DNA of 64,000 bases, from assembly GCA_028767165.1 (NCBI GenBank), contig JARACJ010000005.1, forward strand, positions 274,572 to 338,571, given 5' to 3'. The position numbers and the translations under genes are program-made. The stretch's first letter is position 1. The number at the start of each line of letters is the position of its first letter. Source of the stretch: Proteobacteria bacterium DTSAM18 (GTDB lineage Bacteria > Myxococcota_A > UBA796 > GCA-2862545). Below the pieces are notes generated by a model. It was not told the origin of the DNA. It saw only the letters and a list, made by a program, of their open reading frames with translations, and did not search any database. Below are positions 46,669 to 54,713 of the stretch, piece by piece.

Positions 46669-48045
46669 CTACACCCCGAGGATGGCCTTGACCGTGCCGA
46701 AGTAGATGAACAGCCCGGAGATGTCGACCATGGTCGTGAGCGCCGGGCTGGCCACCACGGCCGGGTCGAGGCGCAGGCGGGCCGCCATCCACGGCAGCAC
46801 CACGCCGATGAGGGTGGCGCTGACCACCTGGATCATCAGGGCGACCGAGATGGCCAGCCCGATGTTCGGGAGCGTGAGGCCGCGGGGGATCGGACGGTCG
46901 CCGGACAGCACGAACACACGCCCCATCGCCAGCAGCCCGAGGACCACCGCCAGCAGCAGCGAGACCCGGAACTCCATCCACAGCGCCCGGCCCAGATCCT
47001 TCGCCACCGGCTTCACCTCGCCCCAGGACAGCGCCCGGACCATCATGGTGGCCGACTGGCTGCCGGTGTTGCCGCCGGCATCGGTGAGCATGGGCATGTA
47101 CAGCGCGAGGATGACGAGGTTCTGCAGCAGCGACTCGTAGCTCTGCAGCACGCTGCCGGAGACGAAGCCCAGCAGCCCGAGGCCGACCACCCAGCCCACC
47201 CGGTTGCGGAAGTGGGTGAAGACCGGCGTGCTCAGGTAGGCGTCGGTCTCGTGATCGCCGCCGATGCCCATCAGCTTCTCGAGATCCTCCTGCTGCTCCT
47301 GCCGCAGGATGTCCACGACGTCGTCGTGGGTGAGGATGCCCACCAGGTCGCCGTCGGCGTCGACCACGGGCAGTGCGGCCAGATCGTAGCGGGCCACCAG
47401 GCGCGCACCGACCTCCTGGTCGGCGTCGGCCTGCACGGTGGCCGGAGGGTCCTTCATCCAGTCGCTGACCTTGTCCTGCAGGGGGGCGGAGAACAGGTCG
47501 ACCAACCGCACCCAGCCGACGAGCCTCCACTGGGACAGCACGGGCACCTCGGCGAGCAGCTCGGCCTCCTCGGCGTGCTTGCGCAGGTACATGAAGGCCT
47601 GCTCCACGGTGAGCCCCGGCCGCAACCAGCCGTAGCCACTGCTCATGCGGGAGCCGACCGAGTCGTCCGGCCACTCCGTCAGGGCGCGGACGTCCTGCCG
47701 ATCCTCCTCGTCGAGCTCGGAGAGCAGCAGCTCGGCACGCGCCTCCCCCAGCTCCACGATGACGTCGGCGATGTCGTCGAAGTCCATGGCCGCCACGAGG
47801 GACTGGCCATCCTCGACCGGCACGACCTTCAGCAGGTCCGCGAGCTGCTCCTCGTCCAGGAAGTGGGCCACGCGGGCCCGATCATGGACGTCGAGCGCCC
47901 CCATCACCTGCCAGCAGTCCTCGGTGGAGAGCGGCTGCAGCAGCTCGGCGAGCTTGCCGGGGTGGAGTCGATCGAGGCGTGCGAGGACGGCATCGTCACC
48001 TGCACGGAGCGCGGAGACGAGGCCATCGGGCGTCAGGGAATCCAA
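46669..48045 (-). CDS. mgtE: Magnesium transporter MgtE
   Basis: A 458-residue Mg2+ channel of standard MgtE length. The N-terminal helical superhelix domain (LHPGKLAELLQPLSTEDCW) is followed by two CBS domains (ending ALPVVDADGDLVGILTHDDV), a plug helix, and five membrane helices with the signature YMPMLTDAGGNTGSQSATMM and PALTTMVDISGLFIYF. Cytoplasmic Mg2+ bound at the N and CBS domains closes the pore. It converges on the M16 cluster. The downstream neighbour in the other direction is the desuccinylase gene on the same strand. Confidence 0.96.
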   Translation of the reverse strand: MDSLTPDGLVSALRAGDDAVLARLDRLHPGKLAELLQPLSTEDCWQVMGALDVHDRARVAHFLDEEQLADLLKVVPVEDGQSLVAAMDFDDIADVIVELGEARAELLLSELDEEDRQDVRALTEWPDDSVGSRMSSGYGWLRPGLTVEQAFMYLRKHAEEAELLAEVPVLSQWRLVGWVRLVDLFSAPLQDKVSDWMKDPPATVQADADQEVGARLVARYDLAALPVVDADGDLVGILTHDDVVDILRQEQQEDLEKLMGIGGDHETDAYLSTPVFTHFRNRVGWVVGLGLLGFVSGSVLQSYESLLQNLVILALYMPMLTDAGGNTGSQSATMMVRALSWGEVKPVAKDLGRALWMEFRVSLLLAVVLGLLAMGRVFVLSGDRPIPRGLTLPNIGLAISVALMIQVVSATLIGVVLPWMAARLRLDPAVVASPALTTMVDISGLFIYFGTVKAILGV

Positions 48046-48088
48046 GGGGCACCTGCGGTCGGAGGAGTTGGCGGTTCACGGACGGCGG

Positions 48089-48118
48089 GCCGTCCCCCCA
48101 GGTCGGACCGGGGACGGC
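48089..48118 (-). terminator. Hairpin downstream of the 48138 gene
   Basis: A perfect 9-bp stem gccgtcccc (48089-48097) with ggggacggc (48110-48118), between the desuccinylase-family stop and the mgtE start. It lacks a U-run, so termination is only likely. Confidence 0.5.
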
Positions 48119-48137
48119 GGGTGGACCCGCGCAGGCT

Positions 48138-49115
48138 TCAGCGCAGGCCGTAGACGTCGGCCGGGTGTCCCTCGAGCTCCTGCACGATGCGGTAGATCTC
48201 GCCCGGCAGGGGCTTCTTGTAGGAGCCGTCGGACTCGATGGGCGGGTACTTCGGGAACAGCACGAAGCCATCCTCGGGCGCCACGAGATCGGGGGTCTTG
48301 CGCGCGTTCATCTGCTGGCCCTTGCTGACGGGCTTGAAGTTGACCCAGCCGGGCTCGAGGGCGAGCTCCTCCGTGGCGAACGCCTCCCGGTGCACCGTGT
48401 GCAGGAACTTGAGCTCGGGACTCTGCTGGGCGATCGAGCCGATGTCGGCGCCGTAGCCCACCCGATCCGCCAGGTGCAGCACCCGGCGCACGGCCTCGAT
48501 GGCCACGCGCTGGCCATCGAAGTGGAAGCCCTTCTCGCCGAGCTCGAGGGTCATGCCCGGCTTGCCCTTGAGCCGGACGTACTCGTCGGCGCAGCAGGTG
48601 CCGGTGGAGAACGCGGCGCCCGGATGGCGGGTGACCCACATGCGTGCGCCCTCGATGGCCCGGGCCCAGTGCCAGCCCTCCATGCTGAAGGGGAAGATGT
48701 AGAACGGCTCCTCGGTGGCGAGGATGGTCTGGTGCAGATCGAGGAAGAGATCCGCCTCGTCGAGGAGGGGCTTGAGCTCACGGGCCCGGCGCCCCTCGTG
48801 GTTGTCCGGTGGATCGTCGACGAAGACGCGGTTCAGATCCGCCTCGAGGAAGCGGGCGTCCTCCATGCCGGCCTCGGGGTTGCCCACGAAGAACGTGACC
48901 TTGCCGCCGAAGGTGAACTGGTGGTCGCGCAGCAGCCGCATCATGTCGACCACGGCGGGCAGCGAGCCGACCTCGTTGCCGTGGATCATGCAGCCGATGA
49001 CCACGTGGAAGTCGTGGCTCCCGCCGTCGTAGTGGTGGCTGCGCTTGTAGGCGCCCGGCGCGGGCTGGGCGATGCTGTCGAACATCTCGAGGTAACGGGC
49101 CAGAAGGTCCTGCAT
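48138..49115 (-). CDS. Succinylglutamate desuccinylase/aspartoacylase-family zinc hydrolase
   Basis: A 325-residue M14-like enzyme. The zinc site is formed by VVIGCMIHGNEVGSLPAV (H and E) and DLFLDLHQT (His). The catalytic Glu is likely in GMTLELGEKGFHFDG. An N-terminal substrate loop NRVFVDDPPDNHEGRRA fits the AstE/AspA family, which removes acyl groups from N-acylated amino acids. ATG 49115 is preferred because GGGAG lies 5 bases upstream; an earlier in-frame start would add 21 residues with poor codon use. No arginine catabolism (ast) genes are adjacent, so the substrate is open. Confidence 0.85.
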   Translation of the reverse strand: MQDLLARYLEMFDSIAQPAPGAYKRSHHYDGGSHDFHVVIGCMIHGNEVGSLPAVVDMMRLLRDHQFTFGGKVTFFVGNPEAGMEDARFLEADLNRVFVDDPPDNHEGRRARELKPLLDEADLFLDLHQTILATEEPFYIFPFSMEGWHWARAIEGARMWVTRHPGAAFSTGTCCADEYVRLKGKPGMTLELGEKGFHFDGQRVAIEAVRRVLHLADRVGYGADIGSIAQQSPELKFLHTVHREAFATEELALEPGWVNFKPVSKGQQMNARKTPDLVAPEDGFVLFPKYPPIESDGSYKKPLPGEIYRIVQELEGHPADVYGLR

Positions 49116-49203
49116 GAAGGCTCCCGTGGGCGACGCGTTGGCTTGTACTTGTATAGCCGTCTGGTCGTGACGAACCACCGGGGCCTGTACCCACGTGACG
49201 CGC

Positions 49204-50244
49204 TCAGTCCTCGGGCTTGTCGACGAAGCTCGTGTATTCGAGCACGCCGTCCTCGTCGTAGAACTCGACCGTCATGCGCCGATCCCGCAGCTCCACCCAC
49301 ACGAACCCGGGACCGTCGTCGTCTTCGAAGAAGGCGTCGTTGTCGTCGCGGTGCTCGAAGTCGGTGGTCTTCGCGCCGGCCCCCGCCACGATGAGCTCGA
49401 CGCCGCAGTCGGGCTCGAGCCACTGCCGGCTGTGGTCGTGGCCGGCGAAGTACACATCGATGCGGTCGCACAGGTGGTCGTCCCAGAACTCCTTGATGTA
49501 CCAGCCGTTGGCCTGCGCCCCGATCAGGATGTCGCCGAGGAAGCCGAGGCCCTCGTAGTTGCCGGCGTTGCCGTGGGGCCCGTTGGACCGGATCGGGTGG
49601 TGACCGAACGCGATGCGCCAGGTGGAGGTGTCTGCGTCCAGGAGGGGATCGATCCAGTCCTCCTGACCCCGGATCAGGTTGTCGATGTCGAGCATGATCG
49701 CGTTGGTGTCGAGGGCGAAGAACGACGCGTGGACCTGCTGGAAGGTGTAGTAGTGGTCGGGCATGGACCACCGGGTGGAGTGATCGGTGTAGTCGACCTG
49801 GTAGTCCGTACGCCAGAACTGCAGGGGGATCTCGCCGAAGTCGTGGTTGCCGAGCACCACGTGGAACGGGATGTCGAGATCGGCGTAGGGCAGCTCGAAC
49901 TTGGTGTCGAACTGGGCGTCGTCGACGCTGTGGACGCCGTCGTCGTAGAAGTTGTCGCCGAGGTACAGCGCGAAGTCGCAGGCCTTCGTCTCACACAGCG
50001 TGGCCATGGACGCGCCCACCGTGTACTGCGCCGTGTTGCCCTCGCCGGCATCGCCGAGCACGAGGAAGCTGACGACATCGGGCTCCGGCTCCGGTTCGGG
50101 CTCTGGTTCCGGTTCGGGCTCCGGTTCCGGCTCCGGCTCGACATCGGGCAGCGGGTCGGACTCGATCAACGGCTCGGGCTCGGGCTCGGGTGTGGTACAG
50201 CCGAAGGCGAGCCAGCCGATCCCCATCCACAGGTACATCCTCAT
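49204..50244 (-). CDS. Lipoprotein metallophosphatase (acid phosphatase-like) with Glu-Pro linker
   Basis: A 346-residue lipoprotein ([16 protein letters not shown], Cys16). A Pro-Glu dipeptide repeat linker (about 10 EP units, encoded near 50090-50160) leads to a calcineurin-like phosphatase domain. Motifs: [41 protein letters not shown] and [12 protein letters not shown]. These supply all ligands of the dinuclear site, and their order resembles tartrate-resistant/purple acid phosphatases. The phosphatase is probably held away from the outer membrane by the rigid EP spacer. ATG 50244 follows GGGGGAAAG. Divergent from the 50288 lipoprotein. Confidence 0.85.
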   Translation of the reverse strand: MRMYLWMGIGWLAFGCTTPEPEPEPLIESDPLPDVEPEPEPEPEPEPEPEPEPEPDVVSFLVLGDAGEGNTAQYTVGASMATLCETKACDFALYLGDNFYDDGVHSVDDAQFDTKFELPYADLDIPFHVVLGNHDFGEIPLQFWRTDYQVDYTDHSTRWSMPDHYYTFQQVHASFFALDTNAIMLDIDNLIRGQEDWIDPLLDADTSTWRIAFGHHPIRSNGPHGNAGNYEGLGFLGDILIGAQANGWYIKEFWDDHLCDRIDVYFAGHDHSRQWLEPDCGVELIVAGAGAKTTDFEHRDDNDAFFEDDDGPGFVWVELRDRRMTVEFYDEDGVLEYTSFVDKPED

Positions 50245-50287
50245 CTTTCCCCCACCTGGCTTGGACGCACCTTCTACAGGGTACCGA

Positions 50288-50695
50288 ATGCATCTGTCCA
50301 GCACGAACCCGCGTTGTCACCGGCTGGTCGCCGCCGGGCTGCTCTCCCTGCTCGCCGTCGGCTGTGGCCCGAGCTTCCGGGCCTTCTCCGACAGGCAGTC
50401 CGAGAAGGTCTGCGAGGTCATGACCACCTGCTTCGACTCCCACGCGACGGTCGACGACTGCGTGCAGGACATCGGCGTCGGTCGCGACGAGGTCGACCGC
50501 CGCGAGGACTGCCAGGGCTACCTCGCCGGCCGGGCCCGCCAGTGCCTGCGCAACCTGCAGGCCCAGGCCGACGACTGCCCCGCCACCGAGCTGGAGGACT
50601 GGCGCGTGCCGGCCATCTGTGGCGAGGTCTGCGTCGACGACCGCCAGGCCGAGCCGGAGCGGCTCCGCATCGGGAGCACCGACACCGGGCCCTGA
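50288..50695 (+). CDS. Small Cys-rich lipoprotein
   Basis: A 135-residue lipoprotein: [14 protein letters not shown] with lipobox Cys26. The mature part has about nine Cys at regular intervals ([42 protein letters not shown]), a pattern of small disulfide-bonded helical domains, and ends DTGP. No family is recognised. ATG 50288 is the only start giving a clean signal peptide. It is the first gene of a plus-strand run with the reductase gene 81 bases downstream. Confidence 0.6.
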   Translation: MHLSSTNPRCHRLVAAGLLSLLAVGCGPSFRAFSDRQSEKVCEVMTTCFDSHATVDDCVQDIGVGRDEVDRREDCQGYLAGRARQCLRNLQAQADDCPATELEDWRVPAICGEVCVDDRQAEPERLRIGSTDTGP

Positions 50696-50776
50696 GCCCG
50701 TTCCGTCACCGCACCAGAGCCGTGCATGCACGCCTGTGCTCCCCTCCGATAGAAGAGCCCCACACAAGGAGATTGC

Positions 50777-51742
50777 ATGGGCCTGCTCATCGATGGTCAG
50801 TGGCACGACAAGTGGTACGACACCAAGTCCACCGGGGGTCGCTTCGTGCGATCCACCGCCAGCTTCCGGGGCACCATCGAGCCCGGGGGCGAACACCCGC
50901 CTGAGGCGGGTCGCTACCACCTGTACGTGGCCTGGGCGTGCCCATGGGCCCACCGCACGCTGCTGTACCGCAGCCTGAAGGGCCTGCAGGATCTCATCAG
51001 CGTGAGCTGGGTGGGCCCCGACATGATGGATCAGGGCTGGCCCTTCGACGATCAGCACCCCGATGACCTGTTCGGCGCATCCCACCTGCACGAGATCTAC
51101 ACCCGTGCGGTGCCCGACTTCACCGGGCGCGTCACCGTGCCGGTGCTGTGGGACAAGAAGACCGGCACCATCGTCAACAACGAGTCCTCGGAGATCATCC
51201 GCATCTTCGACCGGGCCTTCGCCGGCCTCGCGGATCCCTCGGCTCCCTTCTCGGACGTGCTGCTGGCGCCCGACGAGCTGATCGACGCGATCGACGACAT
51301 CAACGAGATCGTCTACGACAACGTCAACAACGGCGTGTACAAGTCGGGCTTCGCCACCACGCAGGAGGCCTACGACGAGGCCGTGGCCTCCCTGTTCGCC
51401 ACCCTCGATGAGCTCGAGCGCCGCCTGGGCGACCACCGCTACCTGCTCGGCGACCGCATCACCGAGGCCGACTGGCGGCTGTTCCCCACCCTCGTGCGCT
51501 TCGATGCCGTCTACCACGGCCACTTCAAGTGCAGCCGGCGGCAGCTGCAGGCCTATCCGAACCTGTGGGCCTGGACCCGCGAGCTGTACCAGATGCCCGG
51601 TGTGAAGCAGACCATCCACCTGCCCGAGACCCGGCGTCACTACTACTACAGCCACCGGTCGATCAACCCCTGCGGGATCGTTCCCATGATGCCCGACCTG
51701 GACTTCGACGCGCCCCACCACCGGGAGCGCATCGGCGGCTGA
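50777..51742 (+). CDS. yqjG: Glutathionyl-hydroquinone reductase (Xi-class GST)
   Basis: A 321-residue member of the YqjG/ECM4/PcpF family. The catalytic Cys is C55 in YVAWACPWAHRTLL; the N-terminal GRFVRSTASFRGTI and the C-terminal YYYSHRSINPCGIVP are also signature segments. These enzymes reduce glutathionyl-hydroquinones, releasing the quinol, in the cytoplasm. Full length and conserved throughout. A -10-like TAGAAG lies at 50750-50755 and AAGGAG precedes the ATG at 50777. Confidence 0.93.
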   Translation: MGLLIDGQWHDKWYDTKSTGGRFVRSTASFRGTIEPGGEHPPEAGRYHLYVAWACPWAHRTLLYRSLKGLQDLISVSWVGPDMMDQGWPFDDQHPDDLFGASHLHEIYTRAVPDFTGRVTVPVLWDKKTGTIVNNESSEIIRIFDRAFAGLADPSAPFSDVLLAPDELIDAIDDINEIVYDNVNNGVYKSGFATTQEAYDEAVASLFATLDELERRLGDHRYLLGDRITEADWRLFPTLVRFDAVYHGHFKCSRRQLQAYPNLWAWTRELYQMPGVKQTIHLPETRRHYYYSHRSINPCGIVPMMPDLDFDAPHHRERIGG

Positions 51743-51762
51743 CAGGCCCATGGCCACCGTAC

Positions 51763-51792
51763 CGGCCCGGAACGTCGCTGCGTTCCGGGCCG
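51763..51792 (+). terminator. Terminator after the hydroquinone reductase
   Basis: A perfect 12-bp stem cggcccggaacg (51763-51774) with 51781-51792 and a 6-base loop, 20 bases past the stop, followed by tgccgttctt. Confidence 0.85.
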
Positions 51793-51800
51793 TGCCGTTC

Positions 51801-51830
51801 TTGACAGGACCCGTCGAACCTACCTATAGA
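51801..51830 (+). promoter_or_regulatory. Near-consensus sigma-70-type promoter
   Basis: TTGACA (51801-51806), an 18-base spacer and TATAGA (51825-51830) sit directly after the terminator and upstream of the symporter gene. The following leader contains a 7-bp dyad, gaatcat/atgattc (about 51845-51868), a possible operator. Confidence 0.75.
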
Positions 51831-51933
51831 AGAATGTTCGCATACGAATCATTCGAGCATGGATGATTCATTCCGTCGTGGCGGCGAAGACGTTCCCGCA
51901 CGACCCGAGGAGACCCCAAACCGGAAGGATGTC

Positions 51934-53415
51934 TTGGATTCGTTGATCATCACCACGAGCTTCGGCCTGTTCCTGCTACTGTTCACCGCCATCGGGGCCA
52001 TGGCCGCCCGGCACAAGACCGCGTCCTCCGAGGACTACCTGGTCGCGAGCCGCAACGTGAACCCCTGGCTCGTCGCCCTGTCCGCCGTGTCCACCAACAA
52101 CAGCGGCTACATGTTCATCGGACTCATCGGGTTCACCTGGCGCGTCGGCGTCCAGGCGATCTGGATCACCCTCGGCTGGGTGCTCGGCGATCTCCTCACC
52201 TGGTTCTGGGTGCACCGCAGGGTGCGTGACCAGAGCGAGGAGGTCGGCGCCTCGTCGGTCCCCGGCCTGCTGGCCACCGACGAGCGGGGCAACCTGCAGC
52301 GGCCCATCGCCATCGCCGCCGGCCTGCTCACCTTCCTGTTCCTGGGCGGCTACGCCGCGGCCCAGCTCAAGGCGGGCAGCACCACCCTGCATGCCCTGTT
52401 CGGCTGGCCGATGTGGGCCGGTTCCGTCATCGGCGTCATCATCGTCACCGTGTACTGCATGTCCGGCGGCATCCGGGCCTCCATCTGGACCGACGCCGCC
52501 CAGTCCCTGGTCATGATGGTCGCGATGGCCATCCTGCTGGGCACCGCCATCACCCAGGTGGGCGGCTTCCAGCCCCTCATGACGGCCCTGGCGAGCCTCG
52601 ACCCCAGCCTGATCGACCCCATCCCGAGGGGACTCGCCTTCGGTCTGGCCCTGCACATCCTCGGCTTCGTGTTCGGAGGCATCGCCACCATCGGCCAGCC
52701 CCACGTGCTCGTGCGGTTCATGGCCATCGACGACGGCCGCTCCGTGCGCAAGGCCAGGAACATCTACTTCCTGTGGTACGCGCTGTTCTCCGTGGCCTCC
52801 TTCGCCGTGGGCCTGTACGCCCGCGTGCTCATGCCCGATCTGGGCGCGGGCCTCACCGGAACCGCCCTCGTGACGGCCAGCGAGTCGGCCCTGCCGAGCC
52901 TGTCGGTGGAGCTGCTGCCCCCCGTGCTCATCGGGCTGATGCTCGCGGGCCTGTTCTCGGCCACCATGAGCACCGCCGACTCCCAGATCCTGTCCTGCTC
53001 CGCCGCCGTGACCCAGGACATCGCGCCCCGCTACCGCAGCTCCTACACGGCCTCCAAGGTGGCCACCCTGTCGGTCGCCGCCCTGTCGCTGCTGATCGCC
53101 CTGTACGCCAGCGCCGGCGTCTTCTCGCTGGTGCTCGTGGCGTGGTCCGCGCTCGGCGCCTCCCTGGGGCCCATCCTGCTCATCCGGCTCGCGCGGCTGC
53201 CCCTGCCCACCCCACTCGCCCTGGTCATGATGGCCACCGGCCTCGTCACGGTGGTCCTGTGGGGCAATTCCGGCTGGTCCGATGCCATCTTCAAGGCGCT
53301 TCCGGGCATGATCACGCCCCTGCTGGTCTACGGCATGGCCTCCCCCTGGCTCAAGCCGGCACAGATCGACGAGCACGCCGAGTACCGGGAACTGCTGGAG
53401 CAGCACTCGAAGTGA
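51934..53415 (+). CDS. Sodium:solute symporter (PutP-like)
   Basis: A 493-residue polytopic transporter of the SSF family, about 13 membrane helices. It has EDYLVASRNVNPWLVALSAV, SGYMFIGLIGFTWRVG, the helix GGIRASIWTDAAQSLVMM, PHVLVRFMAI and the family signature LMLAGLFSATMSTADSQIL. Substrates of relatives include proline and other small organic solutes. TTG 51934 is preferred because GGAAGGA lies 5 bases upstream and upstream codons lack the genome's G/C third-base bias. ATG 51859 would add 25 residues and is the alternative, 22 to 30 bases behind the promoter. Confidence 0.9.
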   Translation: MDSLIITTSFGLFLLLFTAIGAMAARHKTASSEDYLVASRNVNPWLVALSAVSTNNSGYMFIGLIGFTWRVGVQAIWITLGWVLGDLLTWFWVHRRVRDQSEEVGASSVPGLLATDERGNLQRPIAIAAGLLTFLFLGGYAAAQLKAGSTTLHALFGWPMWAGSVIGVIIVTVYCMSGGIRASIWTDAAQSLVMMVAMAILLGTAITQVGGFQPLMTALASLDPSLIDPIPRGLAFGLALHILGFVFGGIATIGQPHVLVRFMAIDDGRSVRKARNIYFLWYALFSVASFAVGLYARVLMPDLGAGLTGTALVTASESALPSLSVELLPPVLIGLMLAGLFSATMSTADSQILSCSAAVTQDIAPRYRSSYTASKVATLSVAALSLLIALYASAGVFSLVLVAWSALGASLGPILLIRLARLPLPTPLALVMMATGLVTVVLWGNSGWSDAIFKALPGMITPLLVYGMASPWLKPAQIDEHAEYRELLEQHSK

Positions 53416-53495
53416 AACCGGCGGCGCGCGCCGCACCTGCGCGCACCGTCCCGCACCACCACCGATCCCCGCTACGATGAGCGCCGGAGGTGGCC

Positions 53496-54695
53496 GTGCG
53501 GAGGATCGTGGGCGCTGGCTTGACGATGGCGGTGGTCCTGGCGGCCTTCTGGCTGGATCGGGACCCCTCCCCCACGGCACCGCAGGCCCCCACGGCGCCT
53601 GCGCCCGCCACCCCCATGCAGCTGTCGCTGCTCGACCCCGCGCCCCCGCAGCGGCCCGCCTGGCGTCCGCGGGAGGAGCCCCTCGCGCCGGAAGGACTGC
53701 AGGAGCTCGCCCTGGAGCGGGGCGGACTGCTGCTGCGCTGTGATCTCTCCGGCCTGCCCATGCCCGAGGCGTCCGACGAGGAGCCCTGGGCCGGCCGGCT
53801 CGCGGTGGTCCACAGCCATGACGCCGACGGCCGGCCCCTGGGTGTGGGTGCCTTGCAGCTGCAGGACGACATCCTCAGCTCCCTCGTCCACGCCGACGCC
53901 ACGTCGGCGCGGATGACCTGGCAGGGACACCGCTACGACATCACCTGGCTGGCCGGTGCCGAGCCAGGGGCCGAGGTGTGGTGCGACGAGGTCCACCAGA
54001 CCGCCCGCCTCGTGCGTCTGCAGGGCCGCCTGGTGCTGCCCGACGAGGCCCCCCGCGACGTCGACTACCGTCTCACGGTCTGCGAGCAGCCCGTCCGGGT
54101 GTCCGCCCCCGACTTCCGCTACGACGTGCGTGCGGCGGCCATGCCCACGCCCACCGGGGATCGGTGCCTCATCAACTACGGCGGTCCCGCGGTGCCCGAT
54201 CGGGAGTTGTCCCGGTACACCGACTGGATCTTCCTCACGATGGAGCACGTGCCCCTGCCCGAGGGCCAGGACGTGATCCACCACGACGTCGTCGTCCGGG
54301 CGCCGGCGCCCGCCCCTCCCCCCCGGAGCTTCGAGGACTTCCTCGCGGAGCAGCTCGACCGGGCTGTCGAGCAGGCCGAGGAGGACCCAGAGCGGGTCAC
54401 GGAGCAGATCCGGCAGTTCGTGGAGCAGTCGGGCCAGGTGCTGGCCGTCGAGCCGGAGCAGCTCGCCTCCTTCGTCGACCGCGGCGCCTCCCTGGTGTCC
54501 TGGGAACGCGGACGCCCCCTGCGCGAGGCGAGACGCCAGGCGCAGGAGGCGCTGGGGATGGGTCGTCAGCTGCTGGCGCTGGACGACCACAGCGACGAGG
54601 GGCTGCTCACGGACGCGGACCGGGAGGAGATCGAAGACCTCCTGGAACGCATCCGGAGCCGGTTTCCCGACGAGCTGCTGTGGGGATCGGACTGA
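53496..54695 (+). CDS. Membrane-anchored hypothetical protein
   Basis: A 399-residue protein from GTG 53496 with GGAGG 5 bases upstream. One N-terminal membrane helix (IVGAGLTMAVVLAAFWL) is followed by a Pro/Ala/Thr linker, a mixed domain of about 200 residues (GLLLRCDLSGLPMPEASDEE, RLAVVHSHDADGRPLG) and an acidic helical tail (QLDRAVEQAEEDPERVTEQI) suggesting a coiled coil. No family is recognised. It probably faces the periplasm. Its stop codon lies in the loop of the terminator at 54682-54707. Confidence 0.6.
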   Translation: MRRIVGAGLTMAVVLAAFWLDRDPSPTAPQAPTAPAPATPMQLSLLDPAPPQRPAWRPREEPLAPEGLQELALERGGLLLRCDLSGLPMPEASDEEPWAGRLAVVHSHDADGRPLGVGALQLQDDILSSLVHADATSARMTWQGHRYDITWLAGAEPGAEVWCDEVHQTARLVRLQGRLVLPDEAPRDVDYRLTVCEQPVRVSAPDFRYDVRAAAMPTPTGDRCLINYGGPAVPDRELSRYTDWIFLTMEHVPLPEGQDVIHHDVVVRAPAPAPPPRSFEDFLAEQLDRAVEQAEEDPERVTEQIRQFVEQSGQVLAVEPEQLASFVDRGASLVSWERGRPLREARRQAQEALGMGRQLLALDDHSDEGLLTDADREEIEDLLERIRSRFPDELLWGSD

Positions 54696-54707
54696 CGTCC
54701 GATCCCC
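54682..54707. terminator. Terminator with the stop codon in its loop
   Basis: ggggatcggac (54682-54692) pairs perfectly with 54697-54707. The 4-base loop TGAC contains the stop codon TGA of the 53496 gene. It also faces the convergent giant lipoprotein gene. Confidence 0.75.
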
Positions 54708-54713
54708 GGGGAC

